DNA of 64,000 bases from Bacillota bacterium (lineage in GTDB: Bacteria > Bacillota > Clostridia > Christensenellales > CAG-138), in assembly GCA_023390655.1 (NCBI GenBank), contig JAEWCL010000004.1, forward strand, positions 99,765-163,764. The letters are read 5' to 3'. This document shows, piece after piece, positions 1 to 9,163 of the stretch (positions are counted from its first letter, which is position 1; every line of letters begins with the position of its first letter). The position numbers and the translations under genes were made by a program. The notes under the pieces are model-generated. The model saw nothing but the letters and a program-made list of their open reading frames with translations. It was not told the DNA's origin and ran no database searches.

Positions 1-726
1 TCCGGCAACCGCCGCATTGTGGATGTGGACGAGCTTTACGATCTCCTTGGGGATTTAAAAGTTACCATACCGGAGGACATCCGCCGCGCAAACAGCGTGC
101 TCATTGAAGCGGATACGCTCCTTGACCACGCCAACCAGGAAGCGGTGGACCTTGTGGAGCAGGCGCAGCGTGAGGCCGAAAAAATCCGCCGCCTGGCAGA
201 AGAGGAATTTGAAGCGCGCGTTGCGGAGGATAAGGTCATGCTTGAGGTGCAGCGCCGCGCGGAGCTTCTGCAGCAACATGCGGAGCGCAACGCCAATATT
301 GTTTACAACGGCGCAAAGCAGTATGCCGATGAAATCTTGATGGATGTACAGCGCTACCTGGTGGAATACCAGAATATGGTCGCCCAGAACCGCATGGAGC
401 TTGGCGTAGCGCAGGCGGAGCCTATGGCAGCCCCCGCTCCCCAGCAGCCGGCCCCGCAGCCGCAGGAACCGGCCGCAGCAGCACCCCAGCCTATGAGAAA
501 ACCGGTGGAGCCCCAGGCGCCTGAATTCCCGGAGGCGGAAGAAGAAGATTACGAAGAAGCGCAGCCCATCAAAAAGCGTAAGCGCGGCTGGTTCTTCCAA
601 CGGGATGATGACGACCTGTTTGATGAAGAGGATGTGCAAGAAGAAGCGCCGCTGGAAGAGGAGCCCAAGGTCCGCCATGCAAAGCGCAGGCGTGAAGAAG
701 ACCTTGACCTGGATTTGGATGAATAA
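1..726 (+). CDS. Coiled-coil hypothetical protein, 5' end cut by window
   Basis: The reading frame is open from the first base of the window, so the GTG at 19 is probably internal and the true start lies upstream. The visible part has a charged, Ala/Glu-rich helical segment (about residues 20-120 of the visible part) of the kind seen in F-type ATPase b-subunit-like and DivIVA-like proteins. A Pro/Ala/Gln linker follows, then a strongly acidic tail broken by KKRKR and KRRR clusters. I cannot assign a function. A role at the membrane or septum is only a guess from the coiled coil. A rho-independent terminator follows directly. Confidence 0.7.
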   Translation, partial: SGNRRIVDVDELYDLLGDLKVTIPEDIRRANSVLIEADTLLDHANQEAVDLVEQAQREAEKIRRLAEEEFEARVAEDKVMLEVQRRAELLQQHAERNANIVYNGAKQYADEILMDVQRYLVEYQNMVAQNRMELGVAQAEPMAAPAPQQPAPQPQEPAAAAPQPMRKPVEPQAPEFPEAEEEDYEEAQPIKKRKRGWFFQRDDDDLFDEEDVQEEAPLEEEPKVRHAKRRREEDLDLDLDE

Positions 727-735
727 GCAAAAAAG

Positions 736-761
736 GCTGCCCGCACGGGCAGCTTTTTTTT
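736..761 (+). terminator. Rho-independent terminator after the first gene
   Basis: Perfect inverted repeat GCTGCCCG / CGGGCAGC with a two-base spacer, followed by eight T residues, ten bases after the stop codon. It ends the plus-strand gene before the minus-strand gene at 774-1307. Confidence 0.9.
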
Positions 762-773
762 ATTTGCAATCCT

Positions 774-1307
774 TTATTGCGCGCGTATGGCCTCCACAAT
801 CGGCGCAATGTGCCTGCGTTGGACAAAACTGACCGTCTTTTTATAGGTACCGAGTATGCCTTTTTCGTCCTCATCCAGCATCTTTGGGTCCTTTTTGCGG
901 ATGGAGGAGACCAACAAAAACATCATCAAACGGTCCACAATACCCATCCTGTTGTAGTCAAGCCCGCCGCGAAGCAAAAAAAGCGGCACACGCGCAAGCA
1001 TTTCCGGCGTGAAATTGCCTTTTCTCACTTCTTCAAGCGCTTTCTCCCGCTGGAGCGTTGCGCCCACCGCAACAACAATCAGCCGTTTGTTTTGCAGCGT
1101 TTCATACTGCTTGCGGATACGGGAAAAGCCCAGCATGCCGCCCGCGTACAGCGCTCCGCAATAGACGATGGTTTCATAGCCGGAAAGCTGCTCCGCCCTG
1201 CACGTTCTAAAATCCAGAAGATCGGCACCGGTTTCCTCCGCGATCCATTGCGCATAAGTGCGTGTTGTTCCGTACTTCGTCTGGTACGCCACCACAATGC
1301 TTCCCAT
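774..1307 (-). CDS. Flavodoxin-domain protein
   Basis: 177-residue protein starting with a beta strand and an FMN-phosphate-loop-like segment (VAYQTKYGTTRTYAQWIA, residues 5-22), typical of flavodoxin-fold proteins. The remainder resembles the single-domain group related to menaquinone-dependent protoporphyrinogen oxidase, so a redox role with FMN is likely. The substrate is unknown, as there is no haem gene beside it. GGGGGAAGT lies just before the ATG. It sits alone between ftsY and the convergent first gene. Confidence 0.75.
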   Translation of the reverse strand: MGSIVVAYQTKYGTTRTYAQWIAEETGADLLDFRTCRAEQLSGYETIVYCGALYAGGMLGFSRIRKQYETLQNKRLIVVAVGATLQREKALEEVRKGNFTPEMLARVPLFLLRGGLDYNRMGIVDRLMMFLLVSSIRKKDPKMLDEDEKGILGTYKKTVSFVQRRHIAPIVEAIRAQ

Positions 1308-1340
1308 ACTTCCCCCTATAGAGAAGAATTATTCTATTGA

Positions 1341-2252
1341 TTATTCTCCAAGCAGTGCCGCGCAGAACGCTTCCGCGTCAAACGGCTGCAAATCTTCCAT
1401 TTTTTCGCCTACGCCCACAAAGCGCACGGGCAGGCCGAGCGTTTCCTTGACCGCGACGGCCATGCCGCCTTTTGCGGTGCCGTCCAGCTTTGTGAGCACC
1501 ACGTCGGTAAGCCCCGTCGCCTCTCCAAACGCCTTTGCCTGCGCGATGGCGTTCTGCCCGGTGGTCGCGTCGAGTACCAGCAGCACACGGCAGACGGCAT
1601 CCGGCAGTTCCTTTGCAATCACGCGCCGGATTTTTTCAAGCTCGTGCATCAGGTTCTTTTTGTTATGGAGCCTTCCCGCCGTATCGCAGATGAGAAGATC
1701 GCAGCCCCTTGCCTTAAAGGAATAGATGGCGTCAAACACCACCGCCGCGGGGTCCGCGCCCTCCCCATGCCGTACCATGGGCACATTGGCGCGCTCCGCC
1801 CAGATGCCAAGCTGCTCGGCCGCAGCCGCGCGGAACGTATCCGCCGCGGCAAGCATTGGCTTCCTGCCCTGCTGTTTGTAGTAGGCGGAAAGCTTGCCGA
1901 TGGAGGTGGTCTTCCCCACGCCGTTCACGCCGACGACCAGCAGCACGCACGGTCCCTGTTCGGGCAGGAACGCTTCCTCCGTGCGCATGTGGGAAGCGAG
2001 TATGCCTTTTAGCGCCTCACGCGCTTCCGCGGTATGGTGGAGCTTTTGCTCCTTTACGGCGTCCTTCAGTTCGTCAAGCAGGCGGCCTGTCAGCTCCGCA
2101 CCTACGTCGGCCATGATGAGCGCTTCTTCCAGTTCCTCATAAAAATCATCATTGATGCTGTCCCGCCCCGAAAAAACGGAAGCTAAAAAGCTGTCCCTCG
2201 TCTTGCTTAAGCCCTGCTTGAGGCGCTCAAAGATGCCTTGTTTTTGTTCCAT
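1341..2252 (-). CDS. ftsY: Signal recognition particle receptor FtsY
   Basis: 303-residue SRP GTPase receptor that docks ribosome-SRP complexes at the membrane. The N domain is followed by the G domain with GVNGVGKTTSIGKL (G1), DTAGR (G3), TKLDGTAKGG (G4/G5 region) and a typical C-terminal helix. The long acidic A domain of E. coli FtsY is absent, as in Gram-positive forms. The start is set at the ATG preceded by AAGGAAGGA; an in-frame ATG nine codons upstream has no such site. It lies 30 bp behind smc, the usual Bacillota order. Confidence 0.96.
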   Translation of the reverse strand: MEQKQGIFERLKQGLSKTRDSFLASVFSGRDSINDDFYEELEEALIMADVGAELTGRLLDELKDAVKEQKLHHTAEAREALKGILASHMRTEEAFLPEQGPCVLLVVGVNGVGKTTSIGKLSAYYKQQGRKPMLAAADTFRAAAAEQLGIWAERANVPMVRHGEGADPAAVVFDAIYSFKARGCDLLICDTAGRLHNKKNLMHELEKIRRVIAKELPDAVCRVLLVLDATTGQNAIAQAKAFGEATGLTDVVLTKLDGTAKGGMAVAVKETLGLPVRFVGVGEKMEDLQPFDAEAFCAALLGE

Positions 2253-2282
2253 AGTCGTCCTTCCTTCATAAAAGACCAATGA

Positions 2283-5200
2283 TTAGCCCGCCTCTTGGAA
2301 ACGGGCGGAAACGATTTTCGATACGCCCTTCTCCTCCATGGCGACACCGTAAAGGGCGTTGCAGACCTCCATGCTTCCCTTGCGGTGGGTGATTAAAATA
2401 AACTGCGTATCGTCCGAATACTCCCGCAAGTAGTTCGCAAAGCGGGTGACGTTGACTTCATCCAATGAGGATTCGATCTCATCGAGGATGCAGAATACCG
2501 TGGGCTTGAGCTTGAGCATGGCGAACAGCAGCGCGATTGCCGTAAGTGCCCGCTCGCCGCCCGAAAGCAGGGTCAAGAGCTGCAGCTTCTTGCCCGGCGG
2601 CTGTGCGATGATATCGATATCGCAGTTCAATACATCCTTTGGGTCAGCAAGCCGCAACTCCGCATAGCCGCCGCCAAAGAGCTGTTCAAACACGGTGGTA
2701 AAGTTCTGCTGGATGAGCGTGAACTGCTGCAGAAACTGTTTTTCCATCGTCTGCGTCAGCTCCGCGATAAGCGTGTTGAGATCCCCCTCCGCGCGGTTCA
2801 AATCCTCGCATTGGGTATAAAGCGCCGTATAGCGCTCATTGAGGATTTCATAATCCTCCACAGCATTAACATTGATGCTGCCTAGCGCGCGGATCTCTTT
2901 TTTGAGTTCATCGATCCGCACATGCGCCGCTGTAATGCCAACGCCCTCCGTGCGCAATGGCAGGGCCGCTTCGTAGGTCAGCTCATAGTCGGCCATCATG
3001 CGCTCCACCATCGCGTCAAGCTCCACTTCCGTGCGGCTTTTGGTGAGCTCCTGCTTGTGGCGCTTTTCTTCAAGCTCCCGCAGGCGCTTGTTGAGTTCAT
3101 CCTTACGCGCGCGGGTATCCGAAAGTGCCTGCGAACGGCGCAGGCGCTCTTCTTCCATGGCATGCTGCTCTTCTTTTCTCAATTCTACCGCAGCCTGCTC
3201 CTGCGCCACTGCGGCGTTGAGCGACTGGAGCTGCTGCTCTAAGGCCGCCTCCTGCTCCAGTGTCCTCGTATGCGCCGCCCGGTGCTCTTCCGTGGCGCGC
3301 TGCGTATCCCGCAGTTCCTGCTCGAGCCGCCTTGTTTCAAGCAGCACGGCGTCCTCTTCTTTTTTGAGCGCCATGCGCCGGACCTTGCGTTCCGTCATGG
3401 CGGCGGCGGCAGCTTCCTGCCCGGCGCGCAGCCGCACTAGTTCCGCCTGCGAGCGCTGCACATCCTCCTGCGTTGCGGCGCTGCCCGCTTCGATACCCGT
3501 CTGGACATTGCTTAAGCTTGCCTGCTCCTTTTCAATATCCAGAAGGTTGTCCCGGATTTGCGCGCATTCAAGCTCCATGCGCTCCGCCTTTTGGGCGTTC
3601 TGCCGCAGATCGCGCTCGATCAGCTCCAGCTTTTCCTTGTGGCGGGCACTGTCGATCTCCTGCGCATGCAGTGCTGCCTCCGCCTGCTGCAGCAAGAGCT
3701 TCATTTCCTCTACACTCTCATCTGCCTCTGTGCGCTTTTGCGCTTGCGCCTTGATGGCGGCCTCCGCCTCGCGGATGCTGCGCTCAAGCTCCTTTAATTC
3801 GCGTTCGCGTCCTAAGAGGCTAAACTCCCGCTTCTGTACGCTGCCGCCCGTCATAGAGCCGCCGGGGTTGATGATGTCCCCCTGCAACGTCGCAATGCGG
3901 AACGCCGAATTTGCGCGTTTGTTAATGGCAATACCGGCGTTGAGGTCTTCTACGATCACCGTCCGGCCCAGAAGGTTTTCCACCACGCTGCGGTAGCGCT
4001 CCTCAAACCCCACAAGCTCAGACGCAATGCCGATGCATCCCGGCATATGCAGCGCCTGCCGTTCTTCCGCGGTCAAGAGCCTTGCGCGCATGGCGGAAAC
4101 GGGCAGCAGCGTCGCCCTGCCGTACTGGCGGGCACGCAGGTGGTCAATCACGCGCTTTGCATCCTCCGGCGTGGGGGTGACGATGTTCTGCAGCGACGAG
4201 CCGAGCGCCATTTCAAGCGCGGTCTCGTATTGCTGCGGCACGGAAATCAGTTCCGCCACCACGCCGAGCACGCTGCGCCTGAGCGCAACGTCCCGCTCGC
4301 AATCCTTCAATACATTGCGCACGCTCGCGTAATAGCCTTCATGGGCGCGCGCCATTTCCTCAAGCACATTGGAACGCGAGCGCATGGCATTACAGCCCTG
4401 CTCGAGCTCGTGGAGCTTGTTCTGGGCTGTCTTGCTTTCCTGCTGCGCCTGCTTTAAGCTGCTGTTGAGCCGTTCCTGTTCCCCAAGAAACGCGCGTTTT
4501 TGTTCCTGCTGCGCATCCCATTCCGCCTTTGCTTCCGAAAGTTCTTTTTCGAGGCCTTCCCGCTCAGCGCTGTTCGCCCGCTGATCTGCCGCAATAGCGT
4601 CAAGGCGCTGGTTGAGCGCGGACGTCATGGCCTCCATCCTTGAAAGCTGGCTCTTTGCGTCCGAAAGGCGATTTAAAGAATCAATAATACTGTTTTTCTG
4701 TGTGTTAAGCGTTTCTTCCTGGCGCTCGACCGCCTGCTGCAAGCGCAGCAATTCTGCATCCGCCTGTGCAATTTCATCATCGAGCGCCTGGAGCATATCC
4801 CGGCCCGCGGTGTCGTCTGTTTTTAAGCGTTCGAGTTGCCCCATCCGGTCCTCCCGGCGGCGCTCGTTTTCCGCGATGGAAGCAAGGAGGCGTTCGCGCT
4901 CCTTTTCCAGATGCTCCTTGCGTTCATTGAACACGCCCGCTTCGCCAATGTGCGCTTCCATGGCGGACATCAGGGTAATGAGCGCATTCTGTGCGGTGCT
5001 TGCCGTCTGCTCGATCGCGCGCAGCGCTTCCTCCTGTGCCGCGGTATCGGAAGAAAGCGTGCGCTCGGATTCATAAAGAAGTTCGCTCTCTTCCTGCATC
5101 TGCTCCAGCGCACAGCCTGCGGAGTCCAGGCGTTCCTGCATGCGCTCATACTGGTGGATGAACACATTGACCTCGAGCGCCTTCAATTCATCGCGCAGCT

Positions 5201-5849
5201 TCAGATACGCGCGCGCTTTTTCCGCCTGCTCCTGCAGCGGTTCCCGCTGGGTCTGGAGTTCCATGAGGATATCCTCCAGGCGTTCGAGATTCTTGCGCGT
5301 GTTTTCAAGCTTTCTTACCGCTTCTTCCTTGCGTACGCGGTAGCGCATGACGCCCGCCGCTTCTTCCAAGGCCGCGCGGCGGTCGCCGGATTTGTTGGAG
5401 AGAATCTCTTCTACTTTGCCCTGCCCGATGATGGAATACCCTTCCTTGCCGATGCCCGTATCTCGGAAGAGCTCGTTGATATCCTTTAACCGGCAATTGT
5501 TGCGGTTGATGGCATATTCGCTATCGCCCGAGCGGTACACGCGGCGGGTGACGGTCACTTCATTAAAATCGATCGGCAAAAGTGCATCGGAATTGTCAAA
5601 CGTCAATGCGACCTCACAGAACGCCTGCGCCTTTCTTTCCTGCGTGCCGTTGAATATGACATCCTCCATCTTGCTGCCGCGCAAAGCTTTTGCGCTCTGC
5701 TCGCCCAGCACCCACCTCACGGCGTCCGCAATGTTGCTTTTACCGCTGCCGTTGGGGCCGATGACCGCAGTGATACCCGGATCAAACTGCAATTCCGTTT
5801 TCCGCGCAAAGGACTTGAAGCCTTGTAACTCCAGCCTGACTAGACGCAA
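2283..5849 (-). CDS. smc: Chromosome partition protein SMC
   Basis: 1188-residue condensin ATPase. The N-terminal head has GPNGSGKS (Walker A, residues 31-38). Two long coiled coils flank a hinge around the GDIINPGGSMTGGS segment. The C-terminal head has the LLSGGERALTA signature and the FCILDEIESSLDE Walker B. Chromosome organisation and segregation with ScpAB is the known role. A TTG start is chosen because it is preceded by GAGGGGGAG at good spacing and places the conserved LRLVRLELQGFKSF at the N terminus; the upstream in-frame codons look untranslated. Long open frames on the opposite strand are composition artefacts. Confidence 0.96.
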   Translation of the reverse strand: MRLVRLELQGFKSFARKTELQFDPGITAVIGPNGSGKSNIADAVRWVLGEQSAKALRGSKMEDVIFNGTQERKAQAFCEVALTFDNSDALLPIDFNEVTVTRRVYRSGDSEYAINRNNCRLKDINELFRDTGIGKEGYSIIGQGKVEEILSNKSGDRRAALEEAAGVMRYRVRKEEAVRKLENTRKNLERLEDILMELQTQREPLQEQAEKARAYLKLRDELKALEVNVFIHQYERMQERLDSAGCALEQMQEESELLYESERTLSSDTAAQEEALRAIEQTASTAQNALITLMSAMEAHIGEAGVFNERKEHLEKERERLLASIAENERRREDRMGQLERLKTDDTAGRDMLQALDDEIAQADAELLRLQQAVERQEETLNTQKNSIIDSLNRLSDAKSQLSRMEAMTSALNQRLDAIAADQRANSAEREGLEKELSEAKAEWDAQQEQKRAFLGEQERLNSSLKQAQQESKTAQNKLHELEQGCNAMRSRSNVLEEMARAHEGYYASVRNVLKDCERDVALRRSVLGVVAELISVPQQYETALEMALGSSLQNIVTPTPEDAKRVIDHLRARQYGRATLLPVSAMRARLLTAEERQALHMPGCIGIASELVGFEERYRSVVENLLGRTVIVEDLNAGIAINKRANSAFRIATLQGDIINPGGSMTGGSVQKREFSLLGRERELKELERSIREAEAAIKAQAQKRTEADESVEEMKLLLQQAEAALHAQEIDSARHKEKLELIERDLRQNAQKAERMELECAQIRDNLLDIEKEQASLSNVQTGIEAGSAATQEDVQRSQAELVRLRAGQEAAAAAMTERKVRRMALKKEEDAVLLETRRLEQELRDTQRATEEHRAAHTRTLEQEAALEQQLQSLNAAVAQEQAAVELRKEEQHAMEEERLRRSQALSDTRARKDELNKRLRELEEKRHKQELTKSRTEVELDAMVERMMADYELTYEAALPLRTEGVGITAAHVRIDELKKEIRALGSINVNAVEDYEILNERYTALYTQCEDLNRAEGDLNTLIAELTQTMEKQFLQQFTLIQQNFTTVFEQLFGGGYAELRLADPKDVLNCDIDIIAQPPGKKLQLLTLLSGGERALTAIALLFAMLKLKPTVFCILDEIESSLDEVNVTRFANYLREYSDDTQFILITHRKGSMEVCNALYGVAMEEKGVSKIVSARFQEAG

Positions 5850-5908
5850 TGTTTGACACTCCCCCTCTATGGTCTGTTGGTTTCTACGTTTCTCAATAGA
5901 AATTCGAA

Positions 5909-6664
5909 TCATTCCCTAAAGAACAGTTCCGTTTCTTCACCGACAAAATCAAACCCCATCTTATAGTATAGATTATGCTCTTTTCCTTGGGTATCCGTAA
6001 CGACATAAGCGTATTGGTTGCCCTCCCGTGCCGCATCCGATACCATCCTCTGCAGCATTTTTCTGCCGTAACCTTTGCCCTGATATGCATCCAGAATCAC
6101 AAACTCCTCCAATTTTACAATGCCGTCTTTTACAAAATAGTCGCAATATCCTATTGGAGAACCATCCACACAGCATACATAATATTGAAGCAACTGATTG
6201 AGGTACAAGGCCCGCTTTTGGCACAGTTTTTTTGCCCCGATTGTCGAGGTCTCGTATTTTTCATCGCACGCCAACCCCATCTCGATTTCATCCACGGTTT
6301 CCGCACGCTTCACCATGCATCTCTCTTCCTCCACCGGGATGGAGTCCAACGGAGCGGGCATGTACATATATTTGATATAAGATACCTCAAAGCCCAGCTT
6401 TTCCGCCCATTCCAAAAGTTCCGGCGAAACCTCAAGTCTAGGGTGGAAAACAAATTTCAGAAAATCTTTGCCTTGGCTTTTTAGTTCCCGTAAGCAATCA
6501 GAGATATATTCCTTGGCGTTGGCGACGTCTTGAAAGAGAACAAAATTATGGCAGTACATCTCCGGAATGATGCTATTAGAGAACATGTTTCTATCTGGAA
6601 ATGACTGTTTTTCACAAAACAGTTCTATATAGGCGTCCTCGATTTTCCTTAACTTGCTGATCAT
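5909..6664 (-). CDS. GNAT-family N-acetyltransferase
   Basis: 251-residue protein. The C-terminal half (about residues 120-250) has the acetyl-CoA binding signature YQGKGYGRKML followed by a typical GNAT end (NLYYKMGFDFVGEE). The N-terminal half is not recognised and may set substrate specificity. The gene is visibly more AT-rich than its neighbours and separates rnc from smc, which are normally adjacent in Bacillota, so lateral acquisition is likely. The substrate is unknown. Confidence 0.8.
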   Translation of the reverse strand: MISKLRKIEDAYIELFCEKQSFPDRNMFSNSIIPEMYCHNFVLFQDVANAKEYISDCLRELKSQGKDFLKFVFHPRLEVSPELLEWAEKLGFEVSYIKYMYMPAPLDSIPVEEERCMVKRAETVDEIEMGLACDEKYETSTIGAKKLCQKRALYLNQLLQYYVCCVDGSPIGYCDYFVKDGIVKLEEFVILDAYQGKGYGRKMLQRMVSDAAREGNQYAYVVTDTQGKEHNLYYKMGFDFVGEETELFFRE

Positions 6665-6695
6665 ACAGGCACCCTTCCAAATTCCTTTAGAACTA

Positions 6696-7427
6696 TCAAG
6701 GACCTTTTAGGCCGGCCTGTTTTTCATCCGCACGCAGCAGTTTAAGAGCTGCTTTTGCCGCGCGCTGGCCTGCTTCCTGCTTGGAACTGCCCACGCCTTC
6801 CCCCACCAGCCGTTCGTTGAGGGAGACACGGATGCGGAATTCCTTCTTATGGTCCGGCCCTGTTGCCGAAGCCAGCCGGTAGCCAAGGCTCCCCAGGTGC
6901 TTTTTCTGGACGTACTCCTGCAGGCTTGTCTTATGATCCTTGCCGGGGCCGCCGTCCACCGCCTGTGAAAGGGCCTGCTCCGCGAAGCGCAGCACAAACG
7001 TCCTTGCTTCTTCTATGCCGCCATCCAGGTAAATGGCGCCGATGAGCGCTTCGAGCGCATCGGATAAAATGGAAGGCTTCGCCCTTCCACCCGTATTCTC
7101 TTCCCCATGTCCCAGCAGGAGATACTCCTGCAGGGAAAAATACGCGCGCGCCGCCTGGTCAAGCGCCGTTTCACATACCATGGAAGCGCGCGCACGCGTC
7201 ATAGCGCCCTCGCTCCACTGCGGATAGCGCCTGAAGAGCTGCTCACTGATGCACAGCTCCAATACGGCGTCCCCGAGATACTCCAGCCGCTCGTTATGTA
7301 CTTTCCCTTTTCCGTCACCCTTGACAAAGGATGTATGGGTCAGCGCCGCATCCAGCAGCGTGATATCCCTGAATGTGTACCCGATGCGCTCCTGCAGCGC
7401 CAAAAGCTGTTGGTGCCGTACAGACAT
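6696..7427 (-). CDS. rnc: Ribonuclease III
   Basis: 243 residues, the usual length. The catalytic domain carries the RNase III signature NERLEYLGDAVL (about residues 45-56) and the second acidic motif SDALEALIGAIYLD. A double-stranded RNA-binding domain follows (LQEYVQKKHLG to AAKAALKLL). It processes rRNA precursors and structured mRNAs. It lies downstream of acpP, from which it is separated by 75 bp holding an inverted repeat. Confidence 0.96.
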   Translation of the reverse strand: MSVRHQQLLALQERIGYTFRDITLLDAALTHTSFVKGDGKGKVHNERLEYLGDAVLELCISEQLFRRYPQWSEGAMTRARASMVCETALDQAARAYFSLQEYLLLGHGEENTGGRAKPSILSDALEALIGAIYLDGGIEEARTFVLRFAEQALSQAVDGGPGKDHKTSLQEYVQKKHLGSLGYRLASATGPDHKKEFRIRVSLNERLVGEGVGSSKQEAGQRAAKAALKLLRADEKQAGLKGP

Positions 7428-7456
7428 TTGTCTTGAAGCCCCCTGTTCAAACGAAT

Positions 7457-7480
7457 GCCCGCACCAAGAGTGATGCGGGC
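7457..7480 (-). other. Inverted repeat between acpP and rnc
   Basis: Seven-base perfect arms GCCCGCA / TGCGGGC with a ten-base loop. On the minus strand it follows acpP, but no clean T run comes after it. It may be a weak or partial terminator, an RNase III processing hairpin or an mRNA-stabilising stem that sets apart acpP and rnc expression. Confidence 0.4.
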
Positions 7481-7502
7481 CGCCGGTTTTTGCTATCTTC
7501 GC

Positions 7503-7727
7503 TTAGTGCTTTTCGAGATATTCCACAATGTCGCCCACCGTACGGACCTTCGGCAGCTCTTCATCCGGTATCTCAATATCGAACTCCTGCTCCAGGTCCA
7601 TGATCAGCTCTACGACATCGAGGCTGTCTGCCTTCAGGTCGTCTACCAGTTTTGAATCCATGGTGATGCCGGCTGCATCCACATCCAATTGCTTTGCAAT
7701 GATTTCACGAACCTTATCGAATTTCAT
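7503..7727 (-). CDS. acpP: Acyl carrier protein
   Basis: 74-residue acidic carrier of fatty-acid synthesis. The phosphopantetheine attachment motif is ADSLD, with Ser35 as the attachment site. GGGAGGAG precedes the ATG. The upstream gene is plsX, which uses acyl-ACP, so the pathway grouping is the usual one. A sigma-A type promoter lies 60-90 bp upstream, allowing expression independent of plsX. Confidence 0.95.
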   Translation of the reverse strand: MKFDKVREIIAKQLDVDAAGITMDSKLVDDLKADSLDVVELIMDLEQEFDIEIPDEELPKVRTVGDIVEYLEKH

Positions 7728-7788
7728 GCAAATACTCCTCCCAGAACGTTTAATGGAAAATAATATAATAGTAGATATTCCAAGTTTC

Positions 7789-7817
7789 AGTTTAGGCCAC
7801 AAGGCCGCTTCTGTCAA
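7789..7817 (-). promoter_or_regulatory. Predicted sigma-A promoter of acpP
   Basis: On the minus strand a perfect TTGACA (7812-7817) is followed after 17 bases by TAAACT (7789-7794). It lies in the 184-base gap between plsX and acpP, about 60 bases before the acpP ATG. Confidence 0.6.
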
Positions 7818-7911
7818 TGCCGAATCCTCGCATCAGCCGCGCTGCAACAGCGTGCATCAGGCTATTCAGGATAAATTTACAACTTGGCAATATTGGCAAC
7901 GCAAAAGCACC

Positions 7912-8916
7912 CTAGTCTTCAAACTCCATGCCCGCAACAGCGTCCGCAATGGCTTCCGTCACATTGCCCTTTAAATACGCGCTGGCCTGCCGGATCGCCG
8001 CGGCAAACGCCTTGGCGTTGGAACTGCCGTGCGCCTTGATGATGCCGCCGTTGATGCCTAAAAGCGGTGCTCCGCCATACTCCGTATAGTCCATGCGCGC
8101 CTTGAGACGCTTCAATGCTTTTTTTGCAAAAAGCGCGCCAAGCTTGGAGCGGGTATCCCCAAGAAGCTCGTCCTTGAGCATTTTAGACATGAGCGACGCG
8201 ACGCCCTCCGTATTTTTCAATACCAGATTGCCTGCAAATCCATCGCTGACCACCACGTCAAAATCGCCGGAAACCACATCCCTTCCTTCGCAGTTGCCCA
8301 CAAAGTTGACGGGCGTCTTTTCAAGCAGCGGATAGGTGGCCTTGGTGAGCTCATTTCCCTTTTCCGCCTCCGCGCCGTTGTTCAGTAACCCTACGCGCGG
8401 ATTTTCGATCCCCATCACATTCTTCATATAATTTGAGCCCATCAGTGCGAACTGCTGCAGATAAGACGGTTTGCAGTCCACATTCGCGCCGCAGTCAATG
8501 AGCAGCACGCATCCGTCCCGGGTAGGCAGTATGGGCGCTAGCGCCGGACGTTTGACGCCCTTTAGACGCCGCACGATGAGTGTTGCGCCTGTCAGCAGGG
8601 CGCCTGTGCTGCCGGCGGAAACCATGGCGCCCGCTTCCCCGTTTGCCACGCAGCGCAGTGTCTGCACAAGCGAAGACTCCGTCTTCTTCTTGATGGCCAC
8701 AGTCGGCTGTTCGTGGCTTGAAATATAGTCCGGCGCGTGCCGGACGGCAATGCGGGACGCATCATGCGCGTGTTCGGATAAATACGCTTGGATCACATCT
8801 TCCTTGCCCACCAGGATCAATTCTATTTCCGGTTGCTGCCTGAGTGCAAGCATGCACCCGTCGAGCACCGCCTGCGGCGCGTGATCGCCGCCAAATACAT
8901 CTACAGCGATTTTCAT
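7912..8916 (-). CDS. plsX: Phosphate acyltransferase PlsX
   Basis: 334 residues. It converts acyl-ACP to acyl-phosphate for phospholipid synthesis by the PlsX/PlsY route. Recognised by the N-terminal MKIAVDVFGGDHAP, the GAMVSAGSTGALLTGA segment and the DGFAGNLVLKN motif. The start is the ATG preceded by GGGGGAG; an in-frame ATG nine codons earlier also follows a GGAGG and cannot be excluded. It lies between rpmF and acpP, the standard order. Confidence 0.95.
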   Translation of the reverse strand: MKIAVDVFGGDHAPQAVLDGCMLALRQQPEIELILVGKEDVIQAYLSEHAHDASRIAVRHAPDYISSHEQPTVAIKKKTESSLVQTLRCVANGEAGAMVSAGSTGALLTGATLIVRRLKGVKRPALAPILPTRDGCVLLIDCGANVDCKPSYLQQFALMGSNYMKNVMGIENPRVGLLNNGAEAEKGNELTKATYPLLEKTPVNFVGNCEGRDVVSGDFDVVVSDGFAGNLVLKNTEGVASLMSKMLKDELLGDTRSKLGALFAKKALKRLKARMDYTEYGGAPLLGINGGIIKAHGSSNAKAFAAAIRQASAYLKGNVTEAIADAVAGMEFED

Positions 8917-8950
8917 GCGTAACTCTCCCCCATCTTCTTTCATCTCCTCC

Positions 8951-8973
8951 CTGCCGGGTTCCCCTCCCGGCAG
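8951..8973 (-). promoter_or_regulatory. Strong hairpin in the plsX leader
   Basis: Perfect eight-base arms CTGCCGGG / CCCGGCAG with a seven-base loop, about 35 bases before the plsX ATG on the minus strand. There is no T run, so it is not a simple terminator. On the transcript it sits next to a GGAGG sequence and could affect plsX translation or mRNA stability. Confidence 0.4.
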
Positions 8974-8996
8974 AAAGGTCCGCCTTATTAAACGAC

Positions 8997-9019
8997 AAAA
9001 AGACAGAAAACAACTGTCT
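8997..9019 (-). terminator. Weak terminator-like hairpin downstream of rpmF
   Basis: On the minus strand AGACAG / CTGTCT with a seven-base loop is followed by TTTTG. The stem is short and the T run is four bases, so partial termination between rpmF and plsX is the most I would infer. The rest of the 250-base gap shows no gene. Confidence 0.35.
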
Positions 9020-9163
9020 CTGCCTTTTTTTCGTCAGGCGCTTGCTTGTAAAAACGCCATATCCCAAGCGGTCGGCACAACAACGGATAATCCCGCCTGT
9101 GCGCGGCCTGATCTGCCGATTTTGTATCGCGCGCCAAGCTGCGCTTTCGGCATAAGCATGGCG

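Noticed and set aside
2998..3996. Long Ser/Arg/Cys-rich open frame opposite smc
   Set aside because: It lies wholly within smc on the other strand, has no ribosome binding site and its composition is what GC-rich third positions produce in a shadow frame.
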